In this document: positions 34,460 to 45,300 of the stretch, one piece after another
How the letters are laid out: each line of letters opens with the position of its first letter
Position numbering within the stretch: the first letter of the stretch is position 1
Assembly (NCBI GenBank): GCA_041940305.1
Contig: JBGTSJ010000002.1
Location: 496,001-560,000 of the forward strand
Direction: 5' to 3'
DNA: 64,000 nt
Source: JBGTSJ01 sp041940305
GTDB lineage: Bacteria > Planctomycetota > Planctomycetia > Planctomycetales > Planctomycetaceae
Notes under the pieces: model-generated
The model's database searches: none
Told to the model about the DNA's origin: nothing
What the model saw: only the letters and a program-made list of their open reading frames with translations
Made by a program: the position numbers and the translations under genes

Positions 34460-36811
34460 TCAGCCGGCCGGGCGACTTCGCACTCCGCGGCGGTGGCGGG
34501 CGACGAGCACAGACACGAGTGCGATAAGCAGCGCGGCTCCCAGCAGACCACGAACGCCGGCTCCGGCCACGAGGGCGGTCACAACGATGGCGACAAGCAG
34601 GCCGGCGCCGTAGCGAAAGTGCCAGGCCATCGTCTGTTCGACAAACAGCAGGCCGGCGGCCGCCACGAGGAACCACATCGTCAGATCGGCGCGTCCGATC
34701 CGGGCGTCCAACCGTGCCGCGGCCGCCGCTGTCCAGTCGCGCACGTAGCGGTGCTCGACGTCCGGCAGGAGTTCGGTCGAGATCGTTGCTTCATCCAACG
34801 CCGACAGATCGCTTTCGAGCGGATCGACGTTGACGGCGTAGGGTTCAACCACGGGTGCAGCGGCGCCAATCCGCAACTCAGAGGGTCCGCTGCGGAGGAT
34901 GGGCTCGGTCACAACCTGGTGTGCGTCCGATCCGGCAGGCCTGCGCAGCTCGACTGGTTCCTGACCCGGAGCGACGAAGGTGACTTCGCGGTTGTAATCC
35001 TCCGGCAGGTAGCGATGCACGATGGAATCGCCGACGAGCAGATTGCGATCACTGAGATCGGCTGCGGCGGCCATGCGCGTCAACTCGTGCATCATCGGGA
35101 GATAGCTGGGCCACAGCGCCCAGTTGCCCCAGCGGTCGTCCAGTGACGTCGTCACCAGCAGCACCCGGCCTGCGCCGAAGCGATGTGCGACGATCGCCGG
35201 ATCGCCCCCGGCGAACCGCAACAGCACCCGCTGCGGAGACTCGATTTCAATCCTGTAGTACCGGTCGATCCGGGTCGTCAACAGACCGGCGTACTCATTG
35301 CCGGCAAATGGACGGAGAATCGCCTCGTTGTAGTCGCCCGGATCGAACCGGAATCCCTCCGCGTCGTCATCGCTGCCGGCGACCTCCAGCAACCGCACGG
35401 GGAGGAGCCCGGAGCCGTCACGATTCAGCATTTCGTGATAACTGGCCGGCCGCACGTTCTCGCCGAGAGCGATCACCAGACCACGTCCGGACTCAACGTA
35501 GGCCTGCAGCCGGGCGGCCTCCCCGGCGCTGATCAGGCCCACGTCACACAGATAAACGCAGTCGAACGGGGCAAGATCACGCGTCGCCAGCTCACCATCG
35601 GCGATGACCAGCGGTCGCATGGCGCCGCTGCCTTCGGCCGACGGCGCTCCGGCAGCGTTTCTCATCGCCGGTGCAAGCGCCGTGGCCAGGAAATCAGCTG
35701 CCCTCCTGCGGGATGCGGAGCGCGGCTCGCCGCTGACGATGAGGACACTCAGTGGTTTCGCAGCCGGCAGGACAATCCAGCGGCGGCTGTCTTCCGCGAG
35801 CACATCGTCAGCCAGCCGCAGTTCGGCCACCGTTTCCTGAACGAAACCGGCGGGAGTCGAGAATCGCACGGAGGACGTCGAACGCGCCGGGAGGTTGACT
35901 TCCTGCACGTCGCGGACCCGACCGTCGACACGAAGTTCGACGGCCACGCTCGACAATGGCGTCCGGCCGAAGTTGTGCAGGGTCGCCTCCAGCTCGCCGC
36001 CGTCGTTGGTCGAAGGTCCGCGCACGATCGTCGCGTGGGTGACAGCCGCATTGCCGCCGGTCGCAGCGCCCGCATCCACCAGGACCAGGTCGGATTCCGC
36101 CGCAATCTGCTCCAGCAAACCGCGCACTTCTTCACGGAGTGCCTCATCCGTCGCCAGCCAGTCATTCTGTTGAAAGTCGCTCAGCAGGTAAACATTCCAC
36201 CGATCGGCGTTGCCGGCCCCGGCGAGAAGCGGCAGGAGACGGCGCAAGACTCCGGGGACGTCGCCGCGTTCCTCTGTGGGGGACAGGGACCGCAGTTCGT
36301 TCTCCATTGTCCCCGCATCGAAGGCAGCCTCGGAGATGACGACCTGCGGCGAGGTACGGGAACTGCGAAAGAGGTGAAATGCATCGCCCGGACTGGCGGA
36401 CTCGACAATTCTTAACGCGATATCCCGCGCGCGATCGAAGGCCGATACGCCTTCGGTCGTCGCCCGCATGCTGAGTGATGCATCCAGCACCAGGACATGG
36501 TGCACGCGGCCGGCGCCGGCAGGAGCGGCCGCGCCCGGAGCCGTTAGGAACGGCTGTGCGACGGCCGCTGCGGCACAGACAATCAGCAGGACGCGGACCG
36601 CCAGCAGGATCAGCGATTCCACACGCACACGCCGGGCCTGCTTGCGCACGGCCGCCCGCAGGAACTGCATCGCCCCCCAGGGCCGATCCTGGTGCCTCCG
36701 GCGATGAAGCAGATGTATGACGATGGGCGCGGCGCTGAGCGCCAGTCCCCCCAGCAGCAGCCAGGGGCTGATGATGCCGAACGCCAGCACTGGTTGAAAG
36801 ACCACGCTCAT
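34460..36811 (-). CDS. BatA/von Willebrand factor A domain membrane protein
   Basis: A 783-residue membrane protein. The BatA-type N-terminus (SPWLLLGGLALSAAPIVIHLLHRRRHQ) is followed by a second helix and a VWA domain with the MIDAS start Asp110-x-Ser112-x-Ser114 (VLDASLSM). The middle is periplasmic and beta-rich (LEATLHNFGRTPLSS, WIVLPAAKPLSVLIVSGEP). Two hydrophobic helices near the C-terminus end in Arg-rich residues. A similar start 24 codons upstream (36883) is possible. It is downstream of the DUF58 gene on the same strand, the usual Bat/MoxR-associated pairing. A stress-related chaperone or metal-insertion assembly is inferred. Confidence 0.85.
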   Translation of the reverse strand: MSVVFQPVLAFGIISPWLLLGGLALSAAPIVIHLLHRRRHQDRPWGAMQFLRAAVRKQARRVRVESLILLAVRVLLIVCAAAAVAQPFLTAPGAAAPAGAGRVHHVLVLDASLSMRATTEGVSAFDRARDIALRIVESASPGDAFHLFRSSRTSPQVVISEAAFDAGTMENELRSLSPTEERGDVPGVLRRLLPLLAGAGNADRWNVYLLSDFQQNDWLATDEALREEVRGLLEQIAAESDLVLVDAGAATGGNAAVTHATIVRGPSTNDGGELEATLHNFGRTPLSSVAVELRVDGRVRDVQEVNLPARSTSSVRFSTPAGFVQETVAELRLADDVLAEDSRRWIVLPAAKPLSVLIVSGEPRSASRRRAADFLATALAPAMRNAAGAPSAEGSGAMRPLVIADGELATRDLAPFDCVYLCDVGLISAGEAARLQAYVESGRGLVIALGENVRPASYHEMLNRDGSGLLPVRLLEVAGSDDDAEGFRFDPGDYNEAILRPFAGNEYAGLLTTRIDRYYRIEIESPQRVLLRFAGGDPAIVAHRFGAGRVLLVTTSLDDRWGNWALWPSYLPMMHELTRMAAAADLSDRNLLVGDSIVHRYLPEDYNREVTFVAPGQEPVELRRPAGSDAHQVVTEPILRSGPSELRIGAAAPVVEPYAVNVDPLESDLSALDEATISTELLPDVEHRYVRDWTAAAAARLDARIGRADLTMWFLVAAAGLLFVEQTMAWHFRYGAGLLVAIVVTALVAGAGVRGLLGAALLIALVSVLVARHRRGVRSRPAG

Positions 36812-36923
36812 TGCATCCCACAAACGGTGCACAACGGGCGAGCGGCTCGCCGGCAAGGACGGCGGCGCCACGCTCCGGTGCACCGTGGATTGTACCGCAT
36901 TCCGCGCGGCAATCGCTCAGAAG

Positions 36924-37880
36924 TCAGATCGTCGTACCGGCGGCGGCACTGCGCCGGGCGCGGCGCAGGAGGAAGCCGGACAGAGCCTGTTCCAGCGGGA
37001 TGTCGGTCCGCAATAGTGCATAATCCATGCCCAGGTCGCGGCTCGTGGCCTCGAGGCGGCGGCGGAACTCCTCGAACTCCCGCCGATAAGCCGCCTGCAC
37101 ACCGCGCGGGTCCACAAACTCCGACTGCGACGACTCGACATCGTGAAACACCGTCGGTTCGTCGAACGGAAACTCCTGCTCGGCCGGATCGACGATCTGC
37201 AGCACACTCACGTCATGCCGCCGATGACGGAAATGCTTGAGCGCCGCCTCAACGGATCCCGGCTCCGCAAAGCAATCGCTCAGCAGGACGACGAGCGAAC
37301 GGGGCCGGATGCGCTCGGCGGCCTCGTGCAGCGGGCGATCGATCATCGGTGGATCGGTCGCGGCCGATTCCCCGATCGCAGACGCAGACGGCAGATCGAC
37401 GTCGATGGATTCGAGAACGTGCAGCACCTGCTTGAGATGCGTCGCCTGACCGGAAGGCTTGACTGTCTGCTGTACCCCGGCGGCGAACGTCACCAGGCCG
37501 ACGGCGTCCTGTTGGCGCAGCACCAGGTACGTCAGCGCGGCCGCCAGATGCCGGGCGTAGTCGAGCTTTGTCCATACCCCGTCCTGCGAGCGATACCTCA
37601 TCGAAGGGCTGACATCCAACAACAGCTCGCAGACAAAATTTGTCTCCTGTTCAAACTGTTTGAGGTAATACCGGTCCCGCTTGCCGTACACCTTCCAGTC
37701 GACATAGCGGAGATCGTCCCCCGGGACGTACTCCCGGTGCTCGGCGAACTCGACCGAGAACCCGCGGTGCGGGCTGCGATGCAGTCCGGAGAGCGCTCCG
37801 TCCACGATCTGCCGCGCCTTCAGCTCCAGGCCGGCCAGCTGCGCGACGGTATCGGGATTGAGGAGGGACCGTTCGGGCAT
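36924..37880 (-). CDS. DUF58 domain-containing protein
   Basis: A 318-residue cytosolic protein with the DUF58 hallmark GFSVEFAEHREYVPGDDLRYVDWKVYGKRDR (within 40-70). A VWA-like LLLDVSPSM with Asp89-x-Ser91-x-Ser93, and later VVLLSDCF and ISVLQIVDP-type strands follow. DUF58 proteins pair with MoxR ATPases and BatA/VWA membrane proteins; here it is upstream of the BatA-like gene with a 112-bp gap. No MoxR gene is in the immediate window. It is the first gene of the pair, with direct repeats at 37914-37948 just upstream. Confidence 0.9.
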   Translation of the reverse strand: MPERSLLNPDTVAQLAGLELKARQIVDGALSGLHRSPHRGFSVEFAEHREYVPGDDLRYVDWKVYGKRDRYYLKQFEQETNFVCELLLDVSPSMRYRSQDGVWTKLDYARHLAAALTYLVLRQQDAVGLVTFAAGVQQTVKPSGQATHLKQVLHVLESIDVDLPSASAIGESAATDPPMIDRPLHEAAERIRPRSLVVLLSDCFAEPGSVEAALKHFRHRRHDVSVLQIVDPAEQEFPFDEPTVFHDVESSQSEFVDPRGVQAAYRREFEEFRRRLEATSRDLGMDYALLRTDIPLEQALSGFLLRRARRSAAAGTTI

Positions 37881-37911
37881 GCTGTGGGATCGGAAACGGA
37901 AGACAGGGGGG

Positions 37912-37948
37912 CCGCGGATGACGCGGATCGGGCGGATTCACGCGGATC
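37912..37948. repeat. Four-fold GCGGAT direct repeat upstream of the DUF58 gene
   Basis: GCGGAT occurs at 37914, 37923, 37932 and 37942, with spacings of 9, 9 and 10 bases. The tract lies 32-68 bp upstream of the ATG at 37880. It matches a dispersed type of planctomycete repeat from memory, but a regulatory role is also possible. Confidence 0.55.
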
Positions 37949-38057
37949 TGCTGCTGCTGACCGGCTGAGCGTCACATGCAGAACGACATTATAGCCGCCG
38001 TTCGGTCCGCGGACTTCGAATTCCTTCCGACTGCCGCACGAGTCGGAACGGTCCGCT

Positions 38058-38828
38058 TCAGCTCTTCTTCTCCTGGACGCCGAGCAGTTGAGTCAGGACG
38101 TTCTCGTGCGGATAGGGATGGCCTTTGTGCTGACGGAAGGCCTCGCCGTATTCGACGCCGATCTCGTTGCCGCGGCGGGCGCTCCAGCGGCGGCAGCCGT
38201 CCAGGTATTCGTCCAGGCCGTGCTGCTGGCGCAGCCAGGCGCGCTGGCTGTCGTGACAGGCCAGCATTTGCAGCTTAAGGTCGAACGTGCGGGAGATGTC
38301 GATGATGAAGTCGGGAGTGATCGGGGCGCCGTACCAGTCCACTCCCTCGAGCGCGTCGACGTAGTACAGGGCCGGGATCCGCTCCGTCGGTGGAGCGGGG
38401 TCCCACTGTTGCGTCACATAGTTGGGACAGGAGGCGTTGAACGTCGCGTCCCGCACGAGGCGGCTCGTCATCTCGTGATCGGACATGTAGTCGACCGGGG
38501 GTGCAGTGATCACGATGTCGGGGCGCGTCCGGCGAACCAGTTCGGTCACGCGCCTGCGGCTGTCGTTGTCCACGCAGATCGCCAGGTCCTTGAACTCCAG
38601 GCAGGTGTACTCCGCGCCGAGCAGATCGGCGGCCGCCTGCGCTTCGCCGCGGCGTAGGGCCGAAATCTCATCCGGCCCGAGTTCCGCGCTGCCGCAGTCG
38701 CCGGCCGTCATCGTGGCGACGAACAGTTCACAGCCCTTCTCTTTCAACAGCGCGAGGGTGCCCGCGCACTGGAACTCGATATCGTCGGGGTGAGCATGAA
38801 CGGCCAGGACTCGCGCGGGTTGAGACAT
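38058..38828 (-). CDS. PIG-L family N-acetylglucosaminyl deacetylase
   Basis: A 256-residue zinc-dependent deacetylase. The metal and catalytic motif HAHPDD is at residues 11-16 (His13, Asp15, Asp16), with a third ligand His118 in MSDHEM. Family features TLALLKEKGCELFVATMTAGD and the LEFKDL segment are present. It removes acetyl groups from GlcNAc derivatives such as bacillithiol, mycothiol or lipid intermediates; which is unknown. The frame is open to 38861 but the ATG at 38828 begins MSQPARVLAVHAHPDD as in homologues. Confidence 0.88.
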   Translation of the reverse strand: MSQPARVLAVHAHPDDIEFQCAGTLALLKEKGCELFVATMTAGDCGSAELGPDEISALRRGEAQAAADLLGAEYTCLEFKDLAICVDNDSRRRVTELVRRTRPDIVITAPPVDYMSDHEMTSRLVRDATFNASCPNYVTQQWDPAPPTERIPALYYVDALEGVDWYGAPITPDFIIDISRTFDLKLQMLACHDSQRAWLRQQHGLDEYLDGCRRWSARRGNEIGVEYGEAFRQHKGHPYPHENVLTQLLGVQEKKS

Positions 38829-39001
38829 GCGGTGCAATGCAGGGGGATCAAGGACTATCAATGAAACTTACCGGAAGGCACATCGCCAGAGTGCGATTGT
38901 GCACCAGGCGGACTTCCGGTCCAAGTCGGACGGATCGCGAGTTGCTGACGGCGCCCGCGATCACGCACGGCGCGGCCCGAGAGACATGATACGGGCAGTC
39001 G

Positions 39002-40672
39002 CTAGAGCACTCCAAATTCCTGGAGCAGCGCCACGGTCGACTGCACGGCGATGACGGTGAAGAACAACCCGGCCATGATGAGCAGGCCGCGCCGGACGAG
39101 GCTGGGTTTCAACTCAGCGGGCAGTAGCGTCGAGTTGATGGCGACGGCGTGGAAGCAACTGAAGCCGAGCGCATAGTTGTAGATGTTGGTCGAGAGCTTC
39201 AGCAGCATGATGGGCTGCGCGAGCAGCAGCAGCACGATCCCGACGATCCCGTACACGCACAGCACGCGGAAGTAGACGCGGCCGATCTCCCTGGGGTCGA
39301 CTTCGCGGAGTCGCGGGAGGGCCGTCCAGAAGACGTCGACCCAGCGGCGGAGCACTCCATCCGCCGTGGCGACGGTGCTGGTCCCCAGGACGAGAAAGCC
39401 GCAGAGCAGTGTCATATAGAAGCAGATTGTCCCGAGCGACCCGCCCACGGCATCCTGGACGCCGCCGGCGGTCATCACGGCGGCCTGATTCTTGTCGGCC
39501 AGGATGGTGCCGCGCTCCAGAAACTGGACCGAGAGCATGCTGGGAAGCGCGATGCCGACGAAGCAGGCGGGCATCCAGACCAGGAGCTGATCGCGGGTGA
39601 GGTGGCGGACCCAGCCTTTCCAGCGATCGAGGTTTTCGGGCGTCAGGCGGAAGACCTTGCCAACGTGCGAGAGATGCAGCGCGTGCCCGCCGATAATGCT
39701 GGGAATGGCGCCCACTTCCTTGCCCATGCCCCAACCCTGATCACGGGTGTAATTGCTGATCGGGGTGTTCGTCAGGCCTCCGTTGCCCGCGATGGCCGCC
39801 ATGGCGGCGAGGATGCCGACGGCCGACATGTCAATCGCCGGGAAGCCTCGTCCCTGGGCGAGGCTGGTGAAGATATTGTCGAGCGCGGTCGGGTCGGACT
39901 CGTTCACGACCGGGACGGTGCCGAACTTGAAGAACCCGGTGAAAATCTCGGCCCAGGTCTCCGGCCTGGAGTAGAACAGCGCCAGGAACATCAGGAATCC
40001 GAGGACGACCACCAGCTTGAACGACATCACGGCCTTGAGCGAGTTGTACACCTTGCCGCCGAACAGCAGCGGCAGCAGCGAGCCGAGAAAAATCGTGCAG
40101 GACAGGACCTTGATCAGCGTCGCATTCGCGTCGGAATCAGGGAGGCCGCCGAGCCAGACGGTCGCCAGCGGAATAGCCGCGCTGGCGGCGAGGTACGGGA
40201 AGAATGATCCGAAGTCGAGGACGAGGTAGAACGGCAGCCAGAACCAGGGCCCCGGCTTGCTGCGGAACTTACCGGTGAAGATCGGCTCGCCGCAGTAGAG
40301 GGTGTAGCGGCTGATCTCGATGTTGTAGATCGTCTGCCCGAGGATGCTGAGCGTGGCCAGCCAGAGGATGGCGCCGCCGTAGCGGGCGGTGTTGATCGGT
40401 CCCGTGAGCCATTCGCCGCCGCCGATGGCGGACGCGCCCATCACCAGTCCCGGCCCGAGCAGCAGCGGGAGATGCCTCAATCCGAGGACCGGAGGTTTGG
40501 CCAGCGGCCCCACTTCCCAGCGGGGCATCTGCTGCGAACCGGGATGCGGGGCTGCGGCGTTGTCAGTGGATTCCGGTATGTGGCGATCCTTCCGCTCGGT
40601 GTCGGAACCGGATTCCACAGCGGCGTCCTCAGTCGTCGGCTTCAAAGCGGCACTGCTCCGGACGATGCACAT
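39002..40672 (-). CDS. Nramp-like membrane transporter
   Basis: A 556-residue protein with about 11-12 transmembrane helices. The opening of the core, LLLGPGLVMGASAIGGGEWLTGP, parallels the conserved first helix of Nramp transporters, though the metal-binding DPGN-like motif is replaced. Later helices include FKLVVVLGFLMFLALF, VGILAAMAAIAGNGGL and SIIGGHALHL. Divalent cation transport is the family role, but the substituted first-helix motif leaves the substrate unsure. Residues 1-50 are polar and not conserved; a start at Met49 (40528) is possible. It lies 120 bp downstream of the DUF6985-like gene on the same strand. Confidence 0.75.
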   Translation of the reverse strand: MCIVRSSAALKPTTEDAAVESGSDTERKDRHIPESTDNAAAPHPGSQQMPRWEVGPLAKPPVLGLRHLPLLLGPGLVMGASAIGGGEWLTGPINTARYGGAILWLATLSILGQTIYNIEISRYTLYCGEPIFTGKFRSKPGPWFWLPFYLVLDFGSFFPYLAASAAIPLATVWLGGLPDSDANATLIKVLSCTIFLGSLLPLLFGGKVYNSLKAVMSFKLVVVLGFLMFLALFYSRPETWAEIFTGFFKFGTVPVVNESDPTALDNIFTSLAQGRGFPAIDMSAVGILAAMAAIAGNGGLTNTPISNYTRDQGWGMGKEVGAIPSIIGGHALHLSHVGKVFRLTPENLDRWKGWVRHLTRDQLLVWMPACFVGIALPSMLSVQFLERGTILADKNQAAVMTAGGVQDAVGGSLGTICFYMTLLCGFLVLGTSTVATADGVLRRWVDVFWTALPRLREVDPREIGRVYFRVLCVYGIVGIVLLLLAQPIMLLKLSTNIYNYALGFSCFHAVAINSTLLPAELKPSLVRRGLLIMAGLFFTVIAVQSTVALLQEFGVL

Positions 40673-40746
40673 TCAGGGTTGGCGAGAGAGCCGCCATTGT
40701 GCCCCGAAGCGGCAGCGAATCGCAACCCGCCGGAAGACCGCAGTAG

Positions 40747-40766
40747 GACGGAGTTCCAAGTCCGTC
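40747..40766. repeat. GACGGA...TCCGTC palindromic repeat
   Basis: GACGGA (40747-40752) and TCCGTC (40761-40766) flank GTTCCAAG. It lies between two minus-strand genes, just after the stop of the DUF6985-like gene. From memory this resembles a dispersed planctomycete repeat. Confidence 0.55.
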
Positions 40767-40792
40767 GGCTGCTCAGTCGCGAACCTTAAGAG

Positions 40793-41407
40793 TTATTGCC
40801 GACGGTCTTCCTCGGCGATCCATTCGAGAATCGCGCTGTCCGCTCCCCCGAATGCGACGATGCGCGACTGATGCAGCATTACGCCCAGCCCGTGTTCCAT
40901 GTCCCAGGTGCACCCCAGTTCCAGCCCGACGTAGCCGATGTCGTCCTTCGCGACATCGTGGAACAGCACGCTCGCCAGTCCGATGAGTGCACGCAGTTCG
41001 TGGGGTGATTCAATCGACGGCATTACCTCATCCAGGTCTTCCGGTTCGAGGAAGGCCTCGAACTTCTGCCTGAGACCGGGGTATTCCCCAAAGAGGTGAT
41101 GCAGCACGGCGTCGCGGATCGCATCCTGACGGGACTGCAGATAGCGGTACGCGGCAGCCTGTTCGGCGGAGGGAGGCCGACGCTCCTTCCGCGGCGTCAC
41201 GATCACCGAGACGGAACCATCGGAGGGTTCGTTACGATCAACGGCGCCATAGTCCCCGCGACGGGACTGAAATCCGGCCCAGGCCGGCAGGACATCGGTG
41301 CCTCGCCAGCAGAACTCGTCCCATTTCAGCGGTGGGAACGGGGGATTCGAAATCTCCTTCGGTCGCGATCGGAACATGGCGCTTCCATCGAGAGGCCGGA
41401 GTGACAC
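40793..41407 (-). CDS. DUF6985-like protein
   Basis: A 204-residue soluble protein of unknown function. The C-terminal 110 residues (ALIGLASVLFHDVAKDDIGYVGLELGCTWDMEHGLGVMLHQSRIVAFGGAD) fit the pattern I associate with DUF6985, including W-D-x-E-H-G-L-G-V-x-x-H and R-x-V-x-x-G. DUF6985 is often found beside secreted toxins or in immunity-like contexts, but none is recognised here. An alternative ATG is 41377. Residues 1-40 are Pro/Arg-rich. It precedes the Nramp-like gene and follows ExbB on the minus strand. Confidence 0.55.
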   Translation of the reverse strand: MSLRPLDGSAMFRSRPKEISNPPFPPLKWDEFCWRGTDVLPAWAGFQSRRGDYGAVDRNEPSDGSVSVIVTPRKERRPPSAEQAAAYRYLQSRQDAIRDAVLHHLFGEYPGLRQKFEAFLEPEDLDEVMPSIESPHELRALIGLASVLFHDVAKDDIGYVGLELGCTWDMEHGLGVMLHQSRIVAFGGADSAILEWIAEEDRRQ

Positions 41408-41430
41408 ACTCGAACCGTTGCCGCTGCCGA

Positions 41431-41451
41431 CGGCACACGGAGTGTGCCTGC
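41431..41451. repeat. GGCACAC palindromic repeat, copy 2
   Basis: Perfect 7-bp arms GGCACAC and GTGTGCC with loop GGA. It differs from the copy at 16474-16494 by one loop base and lies 6 bp after the stop of the ExbB-like gene. Confidence 0.75.
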
Positions 41452-41456
41452 CACTC

Positions 41457-42314
<858 letters not shown>

Positions 42315-42383
42315 GGAGGGGCGTTCACTCAGGCTGTACGAAGGCAGGGATGAGTCTGCGGAGGAATTCGGCGGATCGGCACG

Positions 42384-45300
42384 TCACGGAGACTGTTTGT
42401 TGCGGACAACTTCGAGCCGAGCCTCGGCCATCGGGGCGAACTCGGAGTCGGGGAACTCGGCGATCAACGTCTCATAGGTCTTCGTCGCCCCGTCCCAGCG
42501 CTTGAGACTTTCGTCGCATTGACCGGCCTGGAACAGCGCGGGCGCCTGCCACTCCGGGTATGCGTAGCTCACATAAACCTTGTAATACTCGGCCAATGCG
42601 ACTTCGGGATTCTTCTCGATCAGGTAGGTTTCCGCAATATTAAACTGAGCCCGGGCGGCCGTGGCGGTGCGGCGGCCGGATTCCGAATTGACAACGCGGC
42701 TGAACGCCTCCCGGGCCTTCTCCAGATAAGCCTGAGCCTGGTAGCTGCGGCCCAGCACCTCATCCGCGTGGTAGAGGTAAGGGGAGTCGGGAAGCCGGCG
42801 GCGAAACTCTGCGACGGTGGCCTCCACCTGCGGATAGTCCTTCTGCCGCAGATACGCTTCGGCCAGCAGCACCCAGACGCTGGGATACCACTCGGCTCCG
42901 GCGACGGGGGACTCTTCCGGTTGCTGCGTGAGGGCGCTCAGTTCGGCGACGGCGCGGTCCAGGTCGCCGGTCTCGATGGCGGCCTCCCCCAACCGGTAGC
43001 GGGCATAGGGGGTCTGGTCGCTTTCCGGGAACTGCTCGATGAAGGTGGAGGCGGACTGCAGCAGGTCGGGCCAGAGCTTCTGCTGGGCGGCGATGTCGAG
43101 CATCAGCAGATGGGCCCGCTGGCGGACGAAGGGGTCCGCCTGCTCATCGGTGATGACGGCCTGAAACAGTTCGCGGGCTTCGTCCGGGCGGTTGGCGAAG
43201 AAGGCGCTCTCGCCGAGATACAGCCGGGCGTCGTCGGCGAGACTGCTGTCGGGACGTTCGGTCAGGAGCAGGTTGAAGAGTTCGTCGCTGCGCTCGAACC
43301 GCTCGGCCTCGTAACTGAGGAGAGCCCACTCGTTGAGCAGCTTGTCGAGTTCTGCCTGCTGATCAACCGGCTGCAACTTCAGCTCCTCGTAAGCGAGTTG
43401 ATAGGCGTCGTCGGATTGCTGGACCTGGCCCAGGTCGCGCCAGGCGCGGGCGGCTCCCTTGGCACAACGGTAGGCGTTGTATCCGGCGGTGCGATCGGCA
43501 TCGGACGGAGACTCGTTGCCGGCGAGCGTGAACTGATCGCGCCCGGCGGCATAGGCTTCGGCGGCGGCGGCGAGATCGCCGGACATCTGCAGCGACAGCC
43601 CCTGCATGTGGGCGGCGTTGCTGGCGAGGGGACGATCATCGGGATGCGCGGCGATGAGCGCTGCGAACGTCTGCGCGGCGGCAGCGTGGTCACCGGCTTC
43701 GTGCTGGCTGTAGCCCAGCCCCGAGAGCGCGGCCGCGTGGTAGCCCGTGGCTTCGTCGATCGAGGCGGCCCGTTCGAACAAGCGAGCCGCCGTCTGCCAT
43801 TGCATCGCGGAATAGGCGGCTTCCGCGCACTCGTAAGCGACGCGGGCGACGGTGAGCGAGGTGCGATCAGCCTGCGCGAGCTGTTCCAGTGCGGCGGCGG
43901 CTTCGTCCGGGTGATTCTGCCGGGTCTCAGCCAGGGCGATGCTGCTCCAGGCGGCGGCCGGATCGGGCGCGTTCGGGATGCCGAGATAAACCTGCGCGAC
44001 GTCGACGGCATCGGCGAAGCGCTGCAGACGCAACAGGCTCTCTGACTGCAGGAGGAGCCCGTCGGCAAGTTCCCGGTCACCCATGCCCGATCGGAACTCA
44101 TCGACCAGCGGAGCGAGAGCGGCGACGACCTGCTCGTGGTCGGCCAATCGAGCGTGGGCGCGGCCGAGTTGCAGGCGCGCCTGGGAGCGGGTTCCAGCCA
44201 GCTCAGAGTCATTCACAACGCTGGAGAACCGGGCGGCGGCGAGCCGGTACTGCTCGGCGGCCGCGGGGTTCGCGCTGTCGGTTGCGGCGAGGGCGTCGCC
44301 GCGGGCGAGGTGAATCCGGCCGGAGACGATCCATTGCAGCCAGCGGAGTCCGCTGCCGGGAAACGTCTGCTCAAACTGCTGATGGAAGCGCTCGGCGGCG
44401 TCGAGGTCGCCGGCCCGCAACGCGGATTCAGTGGCCAGGTGGAGACTGTCGTCGGCCCGTTCGTTGTCGGGGAAGCGCTCGACCAGCCTCGCGAAGAGTG
44501 CCTGCGACTGTCCGTAGTTGCCGGCCCGGAGTTCGCTGTCGGCCCAGTGGAACAGCAGCCGGTCCGCCAGCGGCTGGCTCTCGTCACGTTCGTAGGTGGT
44601 CTGCAGCGTTTGGGAAGCGGCGGCGTAATCCCCCTGCTGTTTCTGGCTGAGGCCGATCCACATCTCGGCGGTGGGGGCGAACTCGGGATCGGCGGCGGCT
44701 TTGCGGAAATGGGCGATGGCGGCGGGGTGCTGGTTCAGCGAATAGCTGGCGTAACCGGCGTTGAGTTCGGCGCTGGGGGCGAGACGATGCTGGGGGAAGC
44801 GCTCACTGAGTGCGGCGAACTCCTGCTCGGCGCGGGCGTACTCTTTCGCTTCGAAGAACATGGCGGCGAGCCGGAACTGCGCGTCGGGTGCGAAGCGGCC
44901 CTGAAGGTCCGCGGCCAATTGCCGATAGAGTTCGGCGGCTGCGGGCTGTTCGCCGAGCGCTTCGCGGGCGCGGGCGAGGCCGTAGCGGGCTTCGTCGGCG
45001 ATGGCCTTGTCGGGGGAGCCCTTTAGAAGGTCGGAGAGGGTGGCGGCCGCGCCGGCGGCGTCGTTCAGACGGAGCTGCGTCTGCCCTTTGTAATGACTGG
45101 CCCGGACGGCGAGTTCGTGGTCGGGATGCTGAGTGAGGTACTCGTCGAGCTCTTTCAGCGCGGCGTCGTACTCCTGCAGGAAGTAGCTGCTCTCGGCGAT
45201 CCGGAACCGGGCCAGCGGGACGTCGTCGAGATCGGGATGCGCGGCGACGTAATCGCGGAAGACCTTGCGGGCCTCGTCGAACTTGCGTTGATTGACGAGC

